A stretch of DNA of 64,000 nucleotides, from positions 12,660-76,659 of the forward strand of contig CAZIXA010000008.1 of the NCBI GenBank assembly GCA_964543295.1, in the 5' to 3' direction. The notes below the pieces were generated by a model. It did no database searches. It had not been told where the DNA came from and saw nothing but the letters and a program-made list of their open reading frames with translations. This document shows, in pieces, positions 8,060 through 17,218 of this stretch; position 1 is the first letter of the stretch, and every line of letters starts with the position of its first letter. Source of the DNA: AE-B3B sp964543295 (GTDB taxonomy: Bacteria > Aerophobota > Aerophobia > Aerophobales > AE-B3A). A program made the position numbers and the translations under genes.

Positions 8060-8776
8060 ATGAATATGGATTATAAAGAACTTATAAAAGGGGCTCAATT
8101 ATTTGAAAATGATCCAGTGGCTCATTTTTATGACGAATATATGGAGGAGAAGAACTATCAAGAATGGGAAGATCCTCATAGTCTCTCTGATAATGAAGTG
8201 AGAAAACTTTTTGAGTTTATTATAAGTTGGGATCCTCATTTTGGGCAAGAGCGTGATAGAATTGCTGAATTTAGGCACGCATACCAAAATATTTACCCTC
8301 TTCTCAGAAAACTCGAGAGAGAAACAATCTACAATATAGCTTTTGAGGAGAGGGTGAGTAAAGGCAGCTTAATAACACATTCACAAGCCATTTTTCTTAT
8401 TTTTGAGGAAATAGCACATTGCTTTAGAAGGTATGAATCAACAGATACTTCAAAAATCATTCATACACTTAATCCCCACCTATTTGTTATGTGGGATAAC
8501 GCAATTTGCTACCATATATTAGGTATTGAGTTGATAAAAAGGGCTTCGGGACATGATTACGCCTATAGATTTATGCCTTTAATGCAAAAAACTGTTAAAA
8601 AGATTATAAGAAGTTATACGGAGAAGCATTGCTGTAATCAGGAAGAAGCAGTAAAGAGAATATCTGAATGTGGAAACAATAAGACTTTAGCTAAGTTGAT
8701 AGATGAGTATAATTGGGTTTATAAAAATAACCCGGAGAAATTGAAAAGAGCCCACTTCGGCAAAGAGAAAAACTGA
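8060..8776 (+). CDS. Conserved hypothetical protein
   Basis: A 238-residue helical protein, acidic at the N-terminus. The segment SKIIHTLNPHLFVMWDNAICYHILG (about residues 130-155) resembles the S-K-x-L-H-x-x-x-P-x-x-F-x-M-W-D motif I associate with uncharacterised proteins of defence islands, but I do not recognise a named family. Two Cys in a row lie at EKHCCNQEEA. The ribosome site AGGAG is 8 bases upstream of the ATG. The next gene, a SIR2-like protein, starts 17 bases after the stop, so the two may be co-expressed. Confidence 0.6.
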   Translation: MNMDYKELIKGAQLFENDPVAHFYDEYMEEKNYQEWEDPHSLSDNEVRKLFEFIISWDPHFGQERDRIAEFRHAYQNIYPLLRKLERETIYNIAFEERVSKGSLITHSQAIFLIFEEIAHCFRRYESTDTSKIIHTLNPHLFVMWDNAICYHILGIELIKRASGHDYAYRFMPLMQKTVKKIIRSYTEKHCCNQEEAVKRISECGNNKTLAKLIDEYNWVYKNNPEKLKRAHFGKEKN

Positions 8777-8793
8777 AACAAGAAACTACGAAC

Positions 8794-9822
8794 ATGTCTG
8801 AAGAAAAGACTGTATACTTCTTAGGTGCGGGGGCCTCAAATGCTTCTGATTTTACCCTCCCAATAACGGATGGGTTTTTTCGGAAAGACGATCTTAGTCT
8901 GGAAAATTTTTCTGAGCTTCGCAAATTCATTGAGAGCACCTTTCATGGGGTTCTTTCCGAAAACCTCAATTTGGAGGATGTGATTAGTCACCTGGAGCTA
9001 AGTGTAGACAGATTTGGCTCGTTCGGGAAACGTCCTGATGCCTATCTTTATGATGCCAGAGAGCAGTTCAACCAATACGTTAGGATGCGATTGGATTATG
9101 AGTCTGTGGAGGGTAGACTCTGGTGTCCAAAATTCAAAGAGATTTTCCAAAGTCTGAACCCGAACGATACTATTATCACTCTAAATTATGATCTCATCAC
9201 GGAAAATACGCTAAATGCTATTTCACACGAAAAAGGGGTGAAGGAAAATCATACGTTGTACACAAAAATGGTTCAACTGCTTAGTCTGGACATCTACTGC
9301 AGTGGCATATTAGGAATCGACGTTCCCGAAAGGAAATTGGAATCTGGTTGGTATCTGAAACTGCATGGTTCAACTAATTGGTATTATTGTTCCAACCCGC
9401 ACTGTCTGGGTCACCAGATTATGAACGTACTCGCCATGCCTGTGGGCGGTCCTCCCCGTAATTGCAATTCTTGCGGTTCTCCTCTTGAGATGGCGATTGT
9501 CCCTCCCACGATGAATAAGGCCTTCGGAAAGTATCCCAAATTGGGAATCATATGGAGTCTAGCTCGCCAGGAAATTGCTTCATCTACCTCCATTGTATTC
9601 ATAGGTGTTTCCTTTAGGCCTTCAGATTACTATCTGAGTTGGCTAGTCAAATCATCATTCTTAGGGGCAAAGAGTAAAGACAAATCAGTCGTAGTCGTTG
9701 ACAAGTGTGAATCAGTCGCCCACCGAATAGCCAAGATGATTGGTGTGAAACCAGTTTATTGCGATAATATTGACTCATATATCTCGTCAAGAAAGGAAAA
9801 TAAAAAGGAGATGAACGGCTGA
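8794..9822 (+). CDS. SIR2-like domain protein
   Basis: 342 residues. FLGAGAS at 9-15 is the nucleotide-binding signature of SIR2-fold proteins, TLNYDLITE near 128 and KLHGSTNWYY near 190 match the SIR2-like (SIR2_2/DSR) families, and a four-cysteine cluster follows (C-x4-C, then NCNSCG), probably a zinc knuckle. GVSFRPSDYYLSWL near 272 fits the last Rossmann strand. SIR2-like proteins of this type often deplete NAD+ upon phage infection. There is no membrane segment. It lies 17 bases after the preceding unknown gene, so a two-gene unit is plausible. Confidence 0.8.
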   Translation: MSEEKTVYFLGAGASNASDFTLPITDGFFRKDDLSLENFSELRKFIESTFHGVLSENLNLEDVISHLELSVDRFGSFGKRPDAYLYDAREQFNQYVRMRLDYESVEGRLWCPKFKEIFQSLNPNDTIITLNYDLITENTLNAISHEKGVKENHTLYTKMVQLLSLDIYCSGILGIDVPERKLESGWYLKLHGSTNWYYCSNPHCLGHQIMNVLAMPVGGPPRNCNSCGSPLEMAIVPPTMNKAFGKYPKLGIIWSLARQEIASSTSIVFIGVSFRPSDYYLSWLVKSSFLGAKSKDKSVVVVDKCESVAHRIAKMIGVKPVYCDNIDSYISSRKENKKEMNG

Positions 9823-9994
9823 AAGCTAACGACTAAAGGTAAGAGGAGAGAATTATCTGCTAAAGAGAGGCGTAATAGACTAATTATAAAGCTCTGGTTC
9901 GAGGCGCAATTGGAATCGGGCTAATTAAGATTTTATTCTGATTAACAAGAAAAAACACGCACATAGAGGCTCATAGAGCCACTTTCTTAAGGAA

Positions 9995-10090
9995 AGGTAA
10001 CCTGTAACCTGGGTAAATTTAAGCTCCTCTATCAAGAGATTTTTTTTAAGCCAGTTGCGAGAATAGAGGGATTTTTAGGAAAGGGAGAGG
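9995..10090 (+). repeat. Intergenic repeat T, copy 1
   Basis: Aligns along its whole length with 10430-10527: ggtaacctgtaacctgggta against ggcaacctatatggcctagg, and a shared atcaagaga...agttg...atagagggat series. Each copy ends in a strong ribosome site at the start of a gene. The remainder of the 270-bp gap from 9823 shows no gene. Confidence 0.65.
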
Positions 10091-10092
10091 AG

Positions 10093-10347
10093 ATGAGAAA
10101 AATGACGAAGTTCAGGAAAGTATTTTACACCATCGGAATACTGGTGATCATCTTTTTGTGTCTGTGGATAATCAGGGAAATTTTCATTCTCAAACCTCCT
10201 CCAGAAACACAAACTTTGTGGGAGAAATGGACCCAAGGAGACAGACGAAAGATGATTGAGGAAAAATGGAAGGCTTTAAAAAAGACCGAGAAAGAGTTAG
10301 AGGAATTAAAGAAAGTACGGAAACAGCTTGAAGAGCTGGGGAAGTGA
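10093..10347 (+). CDS. Small membrane-anchored coiled-coil protein
   Basis: 84 residues: a basic start, one transmembrane helix (VFYTIGILVIIFLCLWII, about 10-27), then a charged helical tail with heptad character (KTEKELEELKKVRKQLEELG). The ribosome site GGGAGAGGAG lies just before the ATG. No family assigned. A small anchored coiled coil could be a partner of neighbouring proteins; this is inference. Confidence 0.5.
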   Translation: MRKMTKFRKVFYTIGILVIIFLCLWIIREIFILKPPPETQTLWEKWTQGDRRKMIEEKWKALKKTEKELEELKKVRKQLEELGK

Positions 10348-10429
10348 GACAAGAGGCATGAATATGAACAACTTCATCGACAAGAAAAACCGCCTTCACA
10401 GAAGATTATATACGAAGTTTTCTCAGGGT

Positions 10430-10527
10430 AAGGCAACCTATATGGCCTAGGTAAAATTAAAGTGTTTATATCAAGAGAATTTTATCAAGCTAGTTGTGGT
10501 ATAGGGGGATCATAGGTAAAGGAGGTG
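10430..10527 (+). repeat. Intergenic repeat T, copy 2
   Basis: Second copy of the leader at 9995-10090. It ends in AAAGGAGGTGAT (10518-10529), a near-perfect complement of the 16S rRNA 3' end, placed to drive the gene at 10538. Confidence 0.65.
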
Positions 10528-10537
10528 ATACGATCGG

Positions 10538-11122
10538 ATGCTATCGGAAATGATAGTTTTGCCAAAACCGATAACGAGATGCATAGTCATCCTCACCGTT
10601 TTTTTCCTGGCCAACGGTCAAGTTGTTGCCACCCAAACCGCTCTGCGTGGCCTATATGTTGGTAAAGTTGTCAGTAAAGAACCAGAAAGCGATCAAGTAG
10701 GCCAGGCTTGGGCGGAAGCTCTTCGTACAAAGCTCGTAAGAGAGTACTCCGGACGAGACACTTTCTTGATTGTTCCCGTGGATCAAAAGGATATCGAGCA
10801 TACGTTGGCCATATTGAACTCATTCTTAGATATGTATTCAGACCCCGAAATCCCAGAAGAATTTGCCTGGGTTCTTCCAAGTGGAATGATAGAATCCGGA
10901 ATAAGGAGATGGATCTATCAGCGTGATTTGTATGGTATGGTTAGTTGGGAAAGTTTGATTCCCAGCCTTCTGCTTACTATGGCTCACCAACAGGGTTACC
11001 GGATCGAACACGTCACAAGTAGTTATGTGATCCTTGCTAAACCTGTCTATGAGGAAGAGGAAAGAAAATGGGAAGACCGAATAAAGGAATATGAGGAAAA
11101 GAATAAAAGTGAAAGTGGGTAA
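10538..11122 (+). CDS. Secreted or anchored protein of unknown function
   Basis: 194 residues with a hydrophobic N-terminal segment after basic residues (RCIVILTVFFLANGQVVA), consistent with a signal peptide or anchor. The strong ribosome site AAAGGAGGTGAT ends 8 bases before the first ATG, which supports this start. The body is not recognised; it is acidic with a highly charged C-terminal helix (EEEERKWEDRIKEYEEK). It follows repeat T copy 2. Confidence 0.5.
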   Translation: MLSEMIVLPKPITRCIVILTVFFLANGQVVATQTALRGLYVGKVVSKEPESDQVGQAWAEALRTKLVREYSGRDTFLIVPVDQKDIEHTLAILNSFLDMYSDPEIPEEFAWVLPSGMIESGIRRWIYQRDLYGMVSWESLIPSLLLTMAHQQGYRIEHVTSSYVILAKPVYEEEERKWEDRIKEYEEKNKSESG

Positions 11123-11138
11123 AGATGGGTGAGGAACT

Positions 11139-11612
11139 ATGAAATACTCTCTAATTGAGGGCTTAGCAGCTTTGGCAAGTTTTGGAGTTGTGTTGTTGGC
11201 GAATAACGACCTTTACAGGTATGTGAGGAGGTTCCTTCTCCCAAAGAATAGTAAGATAGGAATAGATACTGCTTTTTTTCATCTTGTACCCTCGTTGGGT
11301 CTTGCATATCTTGCGGGTATTCTTGGCCGCATAGTTATTAAATCAGATATCCTGCTCGACCTTGATAAGCTTCTTATGTTGGCTGTGGTGCTGGGCTTGT
11401 CGATGCCTTTTCTCGTAACTTTCCACCGGCTATTTTCAGACATAATCTCTGCTTTGTCCGAAAAACGAGGCAGTTTATTTAAAAGGGCCATGTTTGCGGT
11501 GTGGGGAGGATTATTTGTTGGCTTTGTTGTGTCGTCGTGGTACATATGGTATGGGTTAGCAATGTTTATTTTTATCTTCTTGCTACCTCCCATTTCGAAA
11601 TACGTCCGCTAA
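11139..11612 (+). CDS. Four-helix membrane protein of unknown function
   Basis: 157 residues with about four hydrophobic segments: the N-terminal LAALASFGVVLLA, then LVPSLGLAYLAGILG, LLMLAVVLGLSMPFLV and a long C-terminal pair ending FIFIFLLPP. It begins 16 bases after the preceding gene and is probably co-transcribed with it. No family recognised. Confidence 0.5.
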   Translation: MKYSLIEGLAALASFGVVLLANNDLYRYVRRFLLPKNSKIGIDTAFFHLVPSLGLAYLAGILGRIVIKSDILLDLDKLLMLAVVLGLSMPFLVTFHRLFSDIISALSEKRGSLFKRAMFAVWGGLFVGFVVSSWYIWYGLAMFIFIFLLPPISKYVR

Positions 11613-11709
11613 TCATTAGATTAGATTCTGATTAATGATACAGTCAACGTAGTTCTGGAGAGAGAAGAGCGGAAGGAAAAATCTAAGAGAATTATAGGAG
11701 AAATAGGAG

Positions 11710-12657
11710 ATGAAATTACTGACAGGTAAAATTATTCCTATTCTGATACTCGTATTGGTTCTTTCTTGCCTCTCAGCTTATGCCAATGTTCAAATCATGA
11801 GCTACAACGTCAAAGATTTCTGGCTGAGGTTTGATGGAGAATCTGGCAGCATGACAGATGAAGGCGCTGCATTAAACGAAAGAGATCTTGAAAGGCTCGA
11901 GGTCATCGCTGGTGTTATTAATGAAAGGAAACCGGATGTTATCGGAATATTGGAATGTGCAAGCCTGGCTGAGCTGATATTCTTCAATGAGCGATTTTTA
12001 AAGGGGGAATACAGATGTTGGAGTTTTCGAGCTTACGACTCAAGAACTTTTGGGATTCCGCTTGGACTCATGGTAAAAAAGGATGTGCAAGTTAAATCAG
12101 TCGATCTCGTTGAGCCCAGATCCTTTAGTTCTAGAGGAATTATAATTGCGGATATTGTAAAAGGTGATTACGAATTTACGCTATTCCTCGTTCATCTCAA
12201 ATCCAAAATAGAACAAAAGTTAGGTGAATCAGCTCTTAAAAGAGATAGACAAGGAAATCGTCTTCGTGAAATAATAAAGGGAAAACTGGAAGAGAATCCT
12301 AATGCCAACATTATCATCTGTGGTGATTTCAATGATTCTCGTGGTCGGGATGATCAAGAAAAGGCTGCGGATGTGGAGGACTTAATAGGCAAAGTGGTGA
12401 AACCAATTATGCTAGGAGACAGGACACAAGTAGCAATTTACAGTTCCACCTTAGAGCATAAGGATCAAGACATAAATGGCCAATTATGGACGGAAAAAAG
12501 TAAGGGACATGCTCCAATTCAATTTGATTATTTCTTTCTCACGCAAGGTGCGAATGATGAATTCGTTAATCTAGATCATGTTTATCCAGAAGAATTTCAA
12601 AATATACTTAGGGCGTCTGACCATATTCCCATTGTTTTGGATCTTCGGGATGAATAA
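11710..12657 (+). CDS. Secreted endonuclease/exonuclease/phosphatase family protein
   Basis: 315 residues. An N-terminal signal peptide (IIPILILVLVLSCLSAYA) is followed by the EEP/DNase I-like fold: IMSYNVKDF (first strand with the active-site Asn), VIGILECAS (Glu metal ligand), IIICGDFND (D-x-N) and the terminal ASDHIPIVLDL with the catalytic Asp-His. These are the hallmarks of metal-dependent phosphodiesterases acting on DNA, RNA or phosphate esters. The signal peptide places it in the periplasm or outside, so extracellular DNA degradation is a reasonable guess. Ribosome site GGAG is 6-9 bases before the ATG. Confidence 0.85.
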   Translation: MKLLTGKIIPILILVLVLSCLSAYANVQIMSYNVKDFWLRFDGESGSMTDEGAALNERDLERLEVIAGVINERKPDVIGILECASLAELIFFNERFLKGEYRCWSFRAYDSRTFGIPLGLMVKKDVQVKSVDLVEPRSFSSRGIIIADIVKGDYEFTLFLVHLKSKIEQKLGESALKRDRQGNRLREIIKGKLEENPNANIIICGDFNDSRGRDDQEKAADVEDLIGKVVKPIMLGDRTQVAIYSSTLEHKDQDINGQLWTEKSKGHAPIQFDYFFLTQGANDEFVNLDHVYPEEFQNILRASDHIPIVLDLRDE

Positions 12658-12845
12658 CCGAAGAGGAAAATGAGGCAAAGGAACTAATTCTTCCAAAAAC
12701 GCAAGGAACTAGCTGCCTTGCCGAAAATGTCACGATGTTCGAACAGAGAAATATGCTAACGGAAATTATGGGAAAGTATGTTGAGTCGTAGAAGCGATGA
12801 CAAATAAAAGGCAATGAGCTTAATCAGGTCAATAATCGCAAGCTA

Positions 12846-13409
12846 TTGAAACTCCGGCTATATAGAATTTCCACAAGAGAGGTCCAGGCTGTGATAAATC
12901 CCGCCGAAGACATAGTGAATCTTTGGTTGCAAGAGTGCCACAATCACTTTACGATGACCAACATAGTAATAAGAAAGAAACCGAGAATTATCAATGGGAA
13001 GAAGATCCATGGAGGTCGAGGGAAGGAAGTCGACATTGTTTCGACGGATGGGAGCAAATTCTTTTGGGTAGAGGTTGGAGTTTCGGCTCGGCCATATTCT
13101 CCTCTCAAGGCTGTGAGAGTGGATAAGTGCGTTTCAGACGCAAAAGAAAAGTTCACTGAAGAAAAAGAGATGGGTCTTAAGGAACGGTTCAACAAAAGGG
13201 ATTTTAAAAAGTGGTATGTATACTCTCCAAAACTGTTTTCGAAGTCTACGGATGAGGAACAGCTCTATCGGTCTCGTCTCAAACAATCAGGAATCAATCC
13301 GATAAGCTTCACGGATGTCCTGTCGGAACTTCGAGAAAAATTGAACTACATGGGTTATGATGCGACACGAAACTATTTGTTTCTCTTGAAAGAGTTTCGA
13401 TATTTCTAG
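12846..13409 (+). CDS. Hypothetical protein with degenerate PD-(D/E)XK-like pattern
   Basis: 187 residues from a TTG start (no strong ribosome site, so the start is uncertain). EVDIVSTDGSKFFWVEVGVS at 61-80 looks like a nuclease core strand pair with Asp63 and Glu76, but the usual lysine two residues after the Glu is Gly78. It could be an inactive or variant endonuclease fold. The C-terminal half is basic and aromatic. It is the last plus-strand accessory gene before the restriction enzyme. Confidence 0.5.
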   Translation: MKLRLYRISTREVQAVINPAEDIVNLWLQECHNHFTMTNIVIRKKPRIINGKKIHGGRGKEVDIVSTDGSKFFWVEVGVSARPYSPLKAVRVDKCVSDAKEKFTEEKEMGLKERFNKRDFKKWYVYSPKLFSKSTDEEQLYRSRLKQSGINPISFTDVLSELREKLNYMGYDATRNYLFLLKEFRYF

Positions 13410-13621
13410 ACTGGTCCCAGTCCTCGCTAAATAATTGATATATTATTCTGTTAGAACATAAAATTTGTTTCACTATGTTTAGATCCTTTCTTTTGCCTTA
13501 CCAACAAATGGTTCCTTCATTCTGTATATCTCCAAAATGCAAAGGTTTCATGCAATCTTTTGCCGCTGAAAGAAGTCGCTTGAAGAACAATTTAGGTAGA
13601 ATGTTAGGACCACAAGTTGTT

Positions 13622-16600
13622 CTAACCGTTGCTGCTCAATGAGGCAACAGCAGGGGTAATTCCGGACCTGCGGTAGACCTCATCAATCTTTTCTTGAAGT
13701 TCAATCGTGAGCTGAATCGCTTTTTCCACCTTCATATAATGGTCAATCTCATCCAGACAAAGCTTCCGGCCTCTTCTATCCTTCAGGTATTTCTCCATTA
13801 CCTGATAAGCTCCGATTCGGTATTCCCACACTTCTTTCGAGATACCCTCAAAACACTGACCTTTGTTGATATAGACTCTTTGGCTCCCTTCATCATATTG
13901 CACCTTTTCCATTTTATTGGAGCCACTTACTGGGTAGCCAATCTCGGTTTGGGAAAGAGAAAAGTGTTTAAATAAATGAAGTTCAACAAGCTCTTTACCA
14001 AGATTGCTCAAAGTCCTGAAAACTTCATAATCTTTCGGTAAGGGAATCCTAGGAAAGTCTATTTTGAGGAATTCCTGGTAACGCTTTCGGTAGGTGGAGG
14101 AGTAAAGCACGGCATAGATGTAATAAAAAATCTTTTCTGGAGCCGGTTCCATTTCATGAGATTCTTTTACCGCCTGCAAGAATTTATCGGTGAAATTTGG
14201 AATTTTCGGTTCTCCAGACAATTCCTGGGAAAGAGCCAGATCTTCACGTCCATGCTGGTAAAGGTAAAGAGGGAAGCAGTAACAATTATCCCTTGAGGAG
14301 ATAAGAGTTTTGTCTGTTATGTGGGAGGTAACCAGAATGTGCCGCCAAATAGGATCTCTTAGCCTCTTCGTAAGATTTATTGCTAAATTACTCCTTTCTA
14401 TCATATGTCTCATCAGTTTAAACCTATCTCTTTCAACAAGTGCCCAATGATAACAGATGTATCGCCAATCAAAGGGCCTGTAGTCATAGAGATAGATTAA
14501 ATCCTCCCATTTTTTACCTTTGACTTTTTCCCGTATCTTCGAAACCATCCAATCCTTGGTGTCCTTCAATTTCAAGTCCATCTTGATTAAATCACTCGTC
14601 AGTGACCCTGTGAATACCTTCATTCTTTGTACTATCTCATCGCTTGTAAATCCTACTACAAGATGATCTCGTGCGGTGGTTACACCGAAAGACCACTGTC
14701 TGAAGATCTCCGTTATCTTCCAGAATTTCTCATACTCCTCTTGCAGAGCAAAATCTTTAGGAACAAAGAAGTAGTAAGGAGCGACAGGCTTAAGTTCTTG
14801 CCACTTAGTTGTCTCGGTGTCGTTTTCCGAGAGGTATCCGTATTTTTTACTTCTCAGACCCCAAAGGTCCGCATAGTAGACTTTCTTTTCTTTCTCTGGT
14901 CTCTCAAGTTTTACATAGAGGGCAATAGTAACCCCCTGCTGGATGTCAAATACATTCTCGTCTTTGCCGCCTTCGGGGGTCAGCTCACTTATTCTTGAGG
15001 AACCATGCAGATTTAAAAGATAAATCTCATTAAAGGTCTCTAAAAGTTTACTCCGCATCCCCCGATGAATTACCCCTGAAAGATAGGAGTTATTGGTGAT
15101 AAACCCCAAGATTCCTTTACCAGCTTGCTCTATTTTCCATTGACCAAAGCGGATAAACTTTATGTAATCATCAGAAAGAGGCTGGATATTTCGCTCCTTC
15201 CTCACGTCTTCCTTGTAAGTATCCATCAAGTCTTCAATGAAATCCGACTTGTTTTCTGAGCTCACTGAATAAGGAGGATTGCCCAAAACAACCAAAATGG
15301 GAATTTCTTCCTTTATTTTTTTAGCTTCACGCCCTTCTTTTGTAAGGTCAATGAGGAAACTTATCTGTCTGGGTTCTTTCATCTCCAGAGTATTGGTGAG
15401 GTAAAACTTGAATCGTTCACCTTCCTTGAACCTATAACCCATCTCTTCCAAGACCATCGATACCTTGAAATGACCTACTGTATAGGGAGCCATAAGGATT
15501 TCAAAAGCATGAAAATGGGGCAAGATATGCTCTTCTATATAAGATTTAACAAGTCCTCCTTTATTTCTTTCTTCTAGCTCCCCCTGCACTTGCTTGATTG
15601 CCTGGACGAGAAAGGTCAAAGTGCCTGCTGCCGGATCAAGAAGGGTTACATCTCTGGTGGCAAGTCCTTCGACCTTTGAAAATTTTTGCTTTAAGAGTTT
15701 GTGAATTGACCTCGTGATATAGGAAACCACTGGCAGAGGGGTATAATAAACTCCTAATCTTTGTCTTTCTTGAGGATTATAAGTAGCAAGGAAGGTTTCG
15801 TAAAAGTGAATTACCGGGTCCTCATCCCACCGAGTCGTCTTGAACTCCTTAAGAATTGAGGAAATATCGGCCTTCTCAAGCACTTGACTTATGTCATCAA
15901 CAATCCAGGATAAGGATTCTGGGAAATGTGGTCCAACAAAGGAATAAAAAATTTCCTTGAGTAAGGGTAAACTCTGAGGGATGGATTCCCAGGCAACTTC
16001 CCTTTTGAAGCCATTTTCAACCCTCATTCTGGCGGCAAAAAGTCCATAGCTCATAGTCTGGGCGTAAAGGTCTGCGAATCGCTCTTCACTCAAGGTCTCT
16101 ATAAGTTCTTCTTGAAAGGCTTTGTAAAATCTCGTCACCTCTTCATTCTTACCTGAAAGCTCTTCCTGTAAAATATGTTCAAGAAATCGGGTTCTCTTGG
16201 CCAGTTCAATGGAAAGGTCAGAGGAGGTCTTTATCTCAGGTGCAGAAAAAGAGAAGAATTTTTCAAGAAGCTGGAAGAATAGATCTAACTTCTCAGGAAG
16301 GGGAGGATGCTTCAATCTCTGCAAAGTAAATTGCCGACCCACCTCCACCTGATCAATCAGACTGCCTTTCCGGTATAACCTGAACTCCAAGAAATTGGTC
16401 AAAATGAGGTTAGGAAGTGAGCCCAGATACCTCCTGAGCTGCTCGGAGCCTTCAACTTCTCTGAGGCTGGCATCAGGTGGTTTTGCTTCAATGTATCCAA
16501 CGATTTCGCCATTTTTACCGATGCGAAAGTCAGGGATTCCTACTTCTGTTCTTCTAGGTAAAACAATAACGTTTGCCCTTGCTTGTATTTGAAAAAATCG

Positions 16601-16738
16601 GGAAAGTTCTTCAATGAATCCCTTAAGTGCAGGATAGAAGCTTTCTTCCCTGAAATTGCCACCTGTATAAATCTCATGGATTTCCCTAATGTAGCTGCTA
16701 AGAGTTTTTTCGAATTTGTCTCTTTGCCTTTTCTTCAT
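13622..16738 (-). CDS. Single-chain restriction-modification enzyme (Type IIG/ISP-like)
   Basis: 1038 residues. N-terminal PD-(D/E)XK nuclease: PD69-70, then IEAK at 83-86. The central N6-adenine methyltransferase has motif I LLDPAAGTLTF near 370 (a variant of DPAxGxG) and motif IV VVLGNPPYS near 484. The C-terminal 400 residues match the target-recognition part of such enzymes (DYRPFDWRYICYH is a frequent signature of Type ISP/IIG families). It would cut and methylate DNA with one polypeptide; there is no helicase domain, so it is nearer Type IIG than classical ISP. It is transcribed toward the convergent gene at 12846. Confidence 0.88.
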   Translation of the reverse strand: MKKRQRDKFEKTLSSYIREIHEIYTGGNFREESFYPALKGFIEELSRFFQIQARANVIVLPRRTEVGIPDFRIGKNGEIVGYIEAKPPDASLREVEGSEQLRRYLGSLPNLILTNFLEFRLYRKGSLIDQVEVGRQFTLQRLKHPPLPEKLDLFFQLLEKFFSFSAPEIKTSSDLSIELAKRTRFLEHILQEELSGKNEEVTRFYKAFQEELIETLSEERFADLYAQTMSYGLFAARMRVENGFKREVAWESIPQSLPLLKEIFYSFVGPHFPESLSWIVDDISQVLEKADISSILKEFKTTRWDEDPVIHFYETFLATYNPQERQRLGVYYTPLPVVSYITRSIHKLLKQKFSKVEGLATRDVTLLDPAAGTLTFLVQAIKQVQGELEERNKGGLVKSYIEEHILPHFHAFEILMAPYTVGHFKVSMVLEEMGYRFKEGERFKFYLTNTLEMKEPRQISFLIDLTKEGREAKKIKEEIPILVVLGNPPYSVSSENKSDFIEDLMDTYKEDVRKERNIQPLSDDYIKFIRFGQWKIEQAGKGILGFITNNSYLSGVIHRGMRSKLLETFNEIYLLNLHGSSRISELTPEGGKDENVFDIQQGVTIALYVKLERPEKEKKVYYADLWGLRSKKYGYLSENDTETTKWQELKPVAPYYFFVPKDFALQEEYEKFWKITEIFRQWSFGVTTARDHLVVGFTSDEIVQRMKVFTGSLTSDLIKMDLKLKDTKDWMVSKIREKVKGKKWEDLIYLYDYRPFDWRYICYHWALVERDRFKLMRHMIERSNLAINLTKRLRDPIWRHILVTSHITDKTLISSRDNCYCFPLYLYQHGREDLALSQELSGEPKIPNFTDKFLQAVKESHEMEPAPEKIFYYIYAVLYSSTYRKRYQEFLKIDFPRIPLPKDYEVFRTLSNLGKELVELHLFKHFSLSQTEIGYPVSGSNKMEKVQYDEGSQRVYINKGQCFEGISKEVWEYRIGAYQVMEKYLKDRRGRKLCLDEIDHYMKVEKAIQLTIELQEKIDEVYRRSGITPAVASLSSNG

Positions 16739-16739
16739 T

Positions 16740-16763
16740 TTCTCAACAAGCCTTTATTGAGAA
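16740..16763 (-). promoter_or_regulatory. Inverted repeat at the restriction enzyme start
   Basis: TTCTCAA and TTGAGAA form perfect 7-base arms separated by 10 bases, directly before the start codon of the restriction-modification gene and spanning its likely ribosome site (AAAGG on the minus strand). It could be an operator or a hairpin that masks translation. Confidence 0.5.
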
Positions 16764-17218
16764 AATCACTTCAATGGAATGTAAGTACTATCATCTATAC
16801 TTCTCATAAAAGTCCTTTATGTGATATAGATGTTTCCATCACGAACGATGCTTCTCTAAACGATCCATATAACCGTTCTTTTTCCAGAGATACAGACCGA
16901 GACAGCACAATCCTATCAGTGCCAAATGATTCTGTCAAGCTGAAAATAAGCACAAAGGCTTTATTTGGAGTAATTTTAGCAAGGATGATATTTTTGAAAT
17001 TGAGAGAAGAGAACAAAAAGTTAAATAGAGTGTATTATAGTAGCAGATAAGGTAGTCTGTTCTGGCGAGCATGCGAACGTAAAAAGAACAAAAGAACATA
17101 ACAACTCTTGACAAAGATGTAATGTACAGTAAGATATAAGTGGTTGTGCAAGTGCTCTGAGAGACCAGAAATATAAGATCTTTCATGTCTCTGTTAAAGT
17201 GGTTGTTCTTTTCCTTAA
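16764..17218. other. Intergenic region without a convincing gene
   Basis: Short open frames occur on both strands, but none has a plausible ribosome site and protein-like composition together. A TTGACA hexamer at 17107-17112 might belong to a promoter for the RNA element that follows. Confidence 0.4.

Noticed and set aside
10405..10424. Copy of array repeat P (attatatacgaag) before the gene at 10538
   Set aside because: Only about 12 bases match and the promoter would point the wrong way.
16583..17050. A 155-codon plus-strand reading frame
   Set aside because: Its first part is antisense to the restriction enzyme gene, and the remainder has no ribosome site or recognisable domain.
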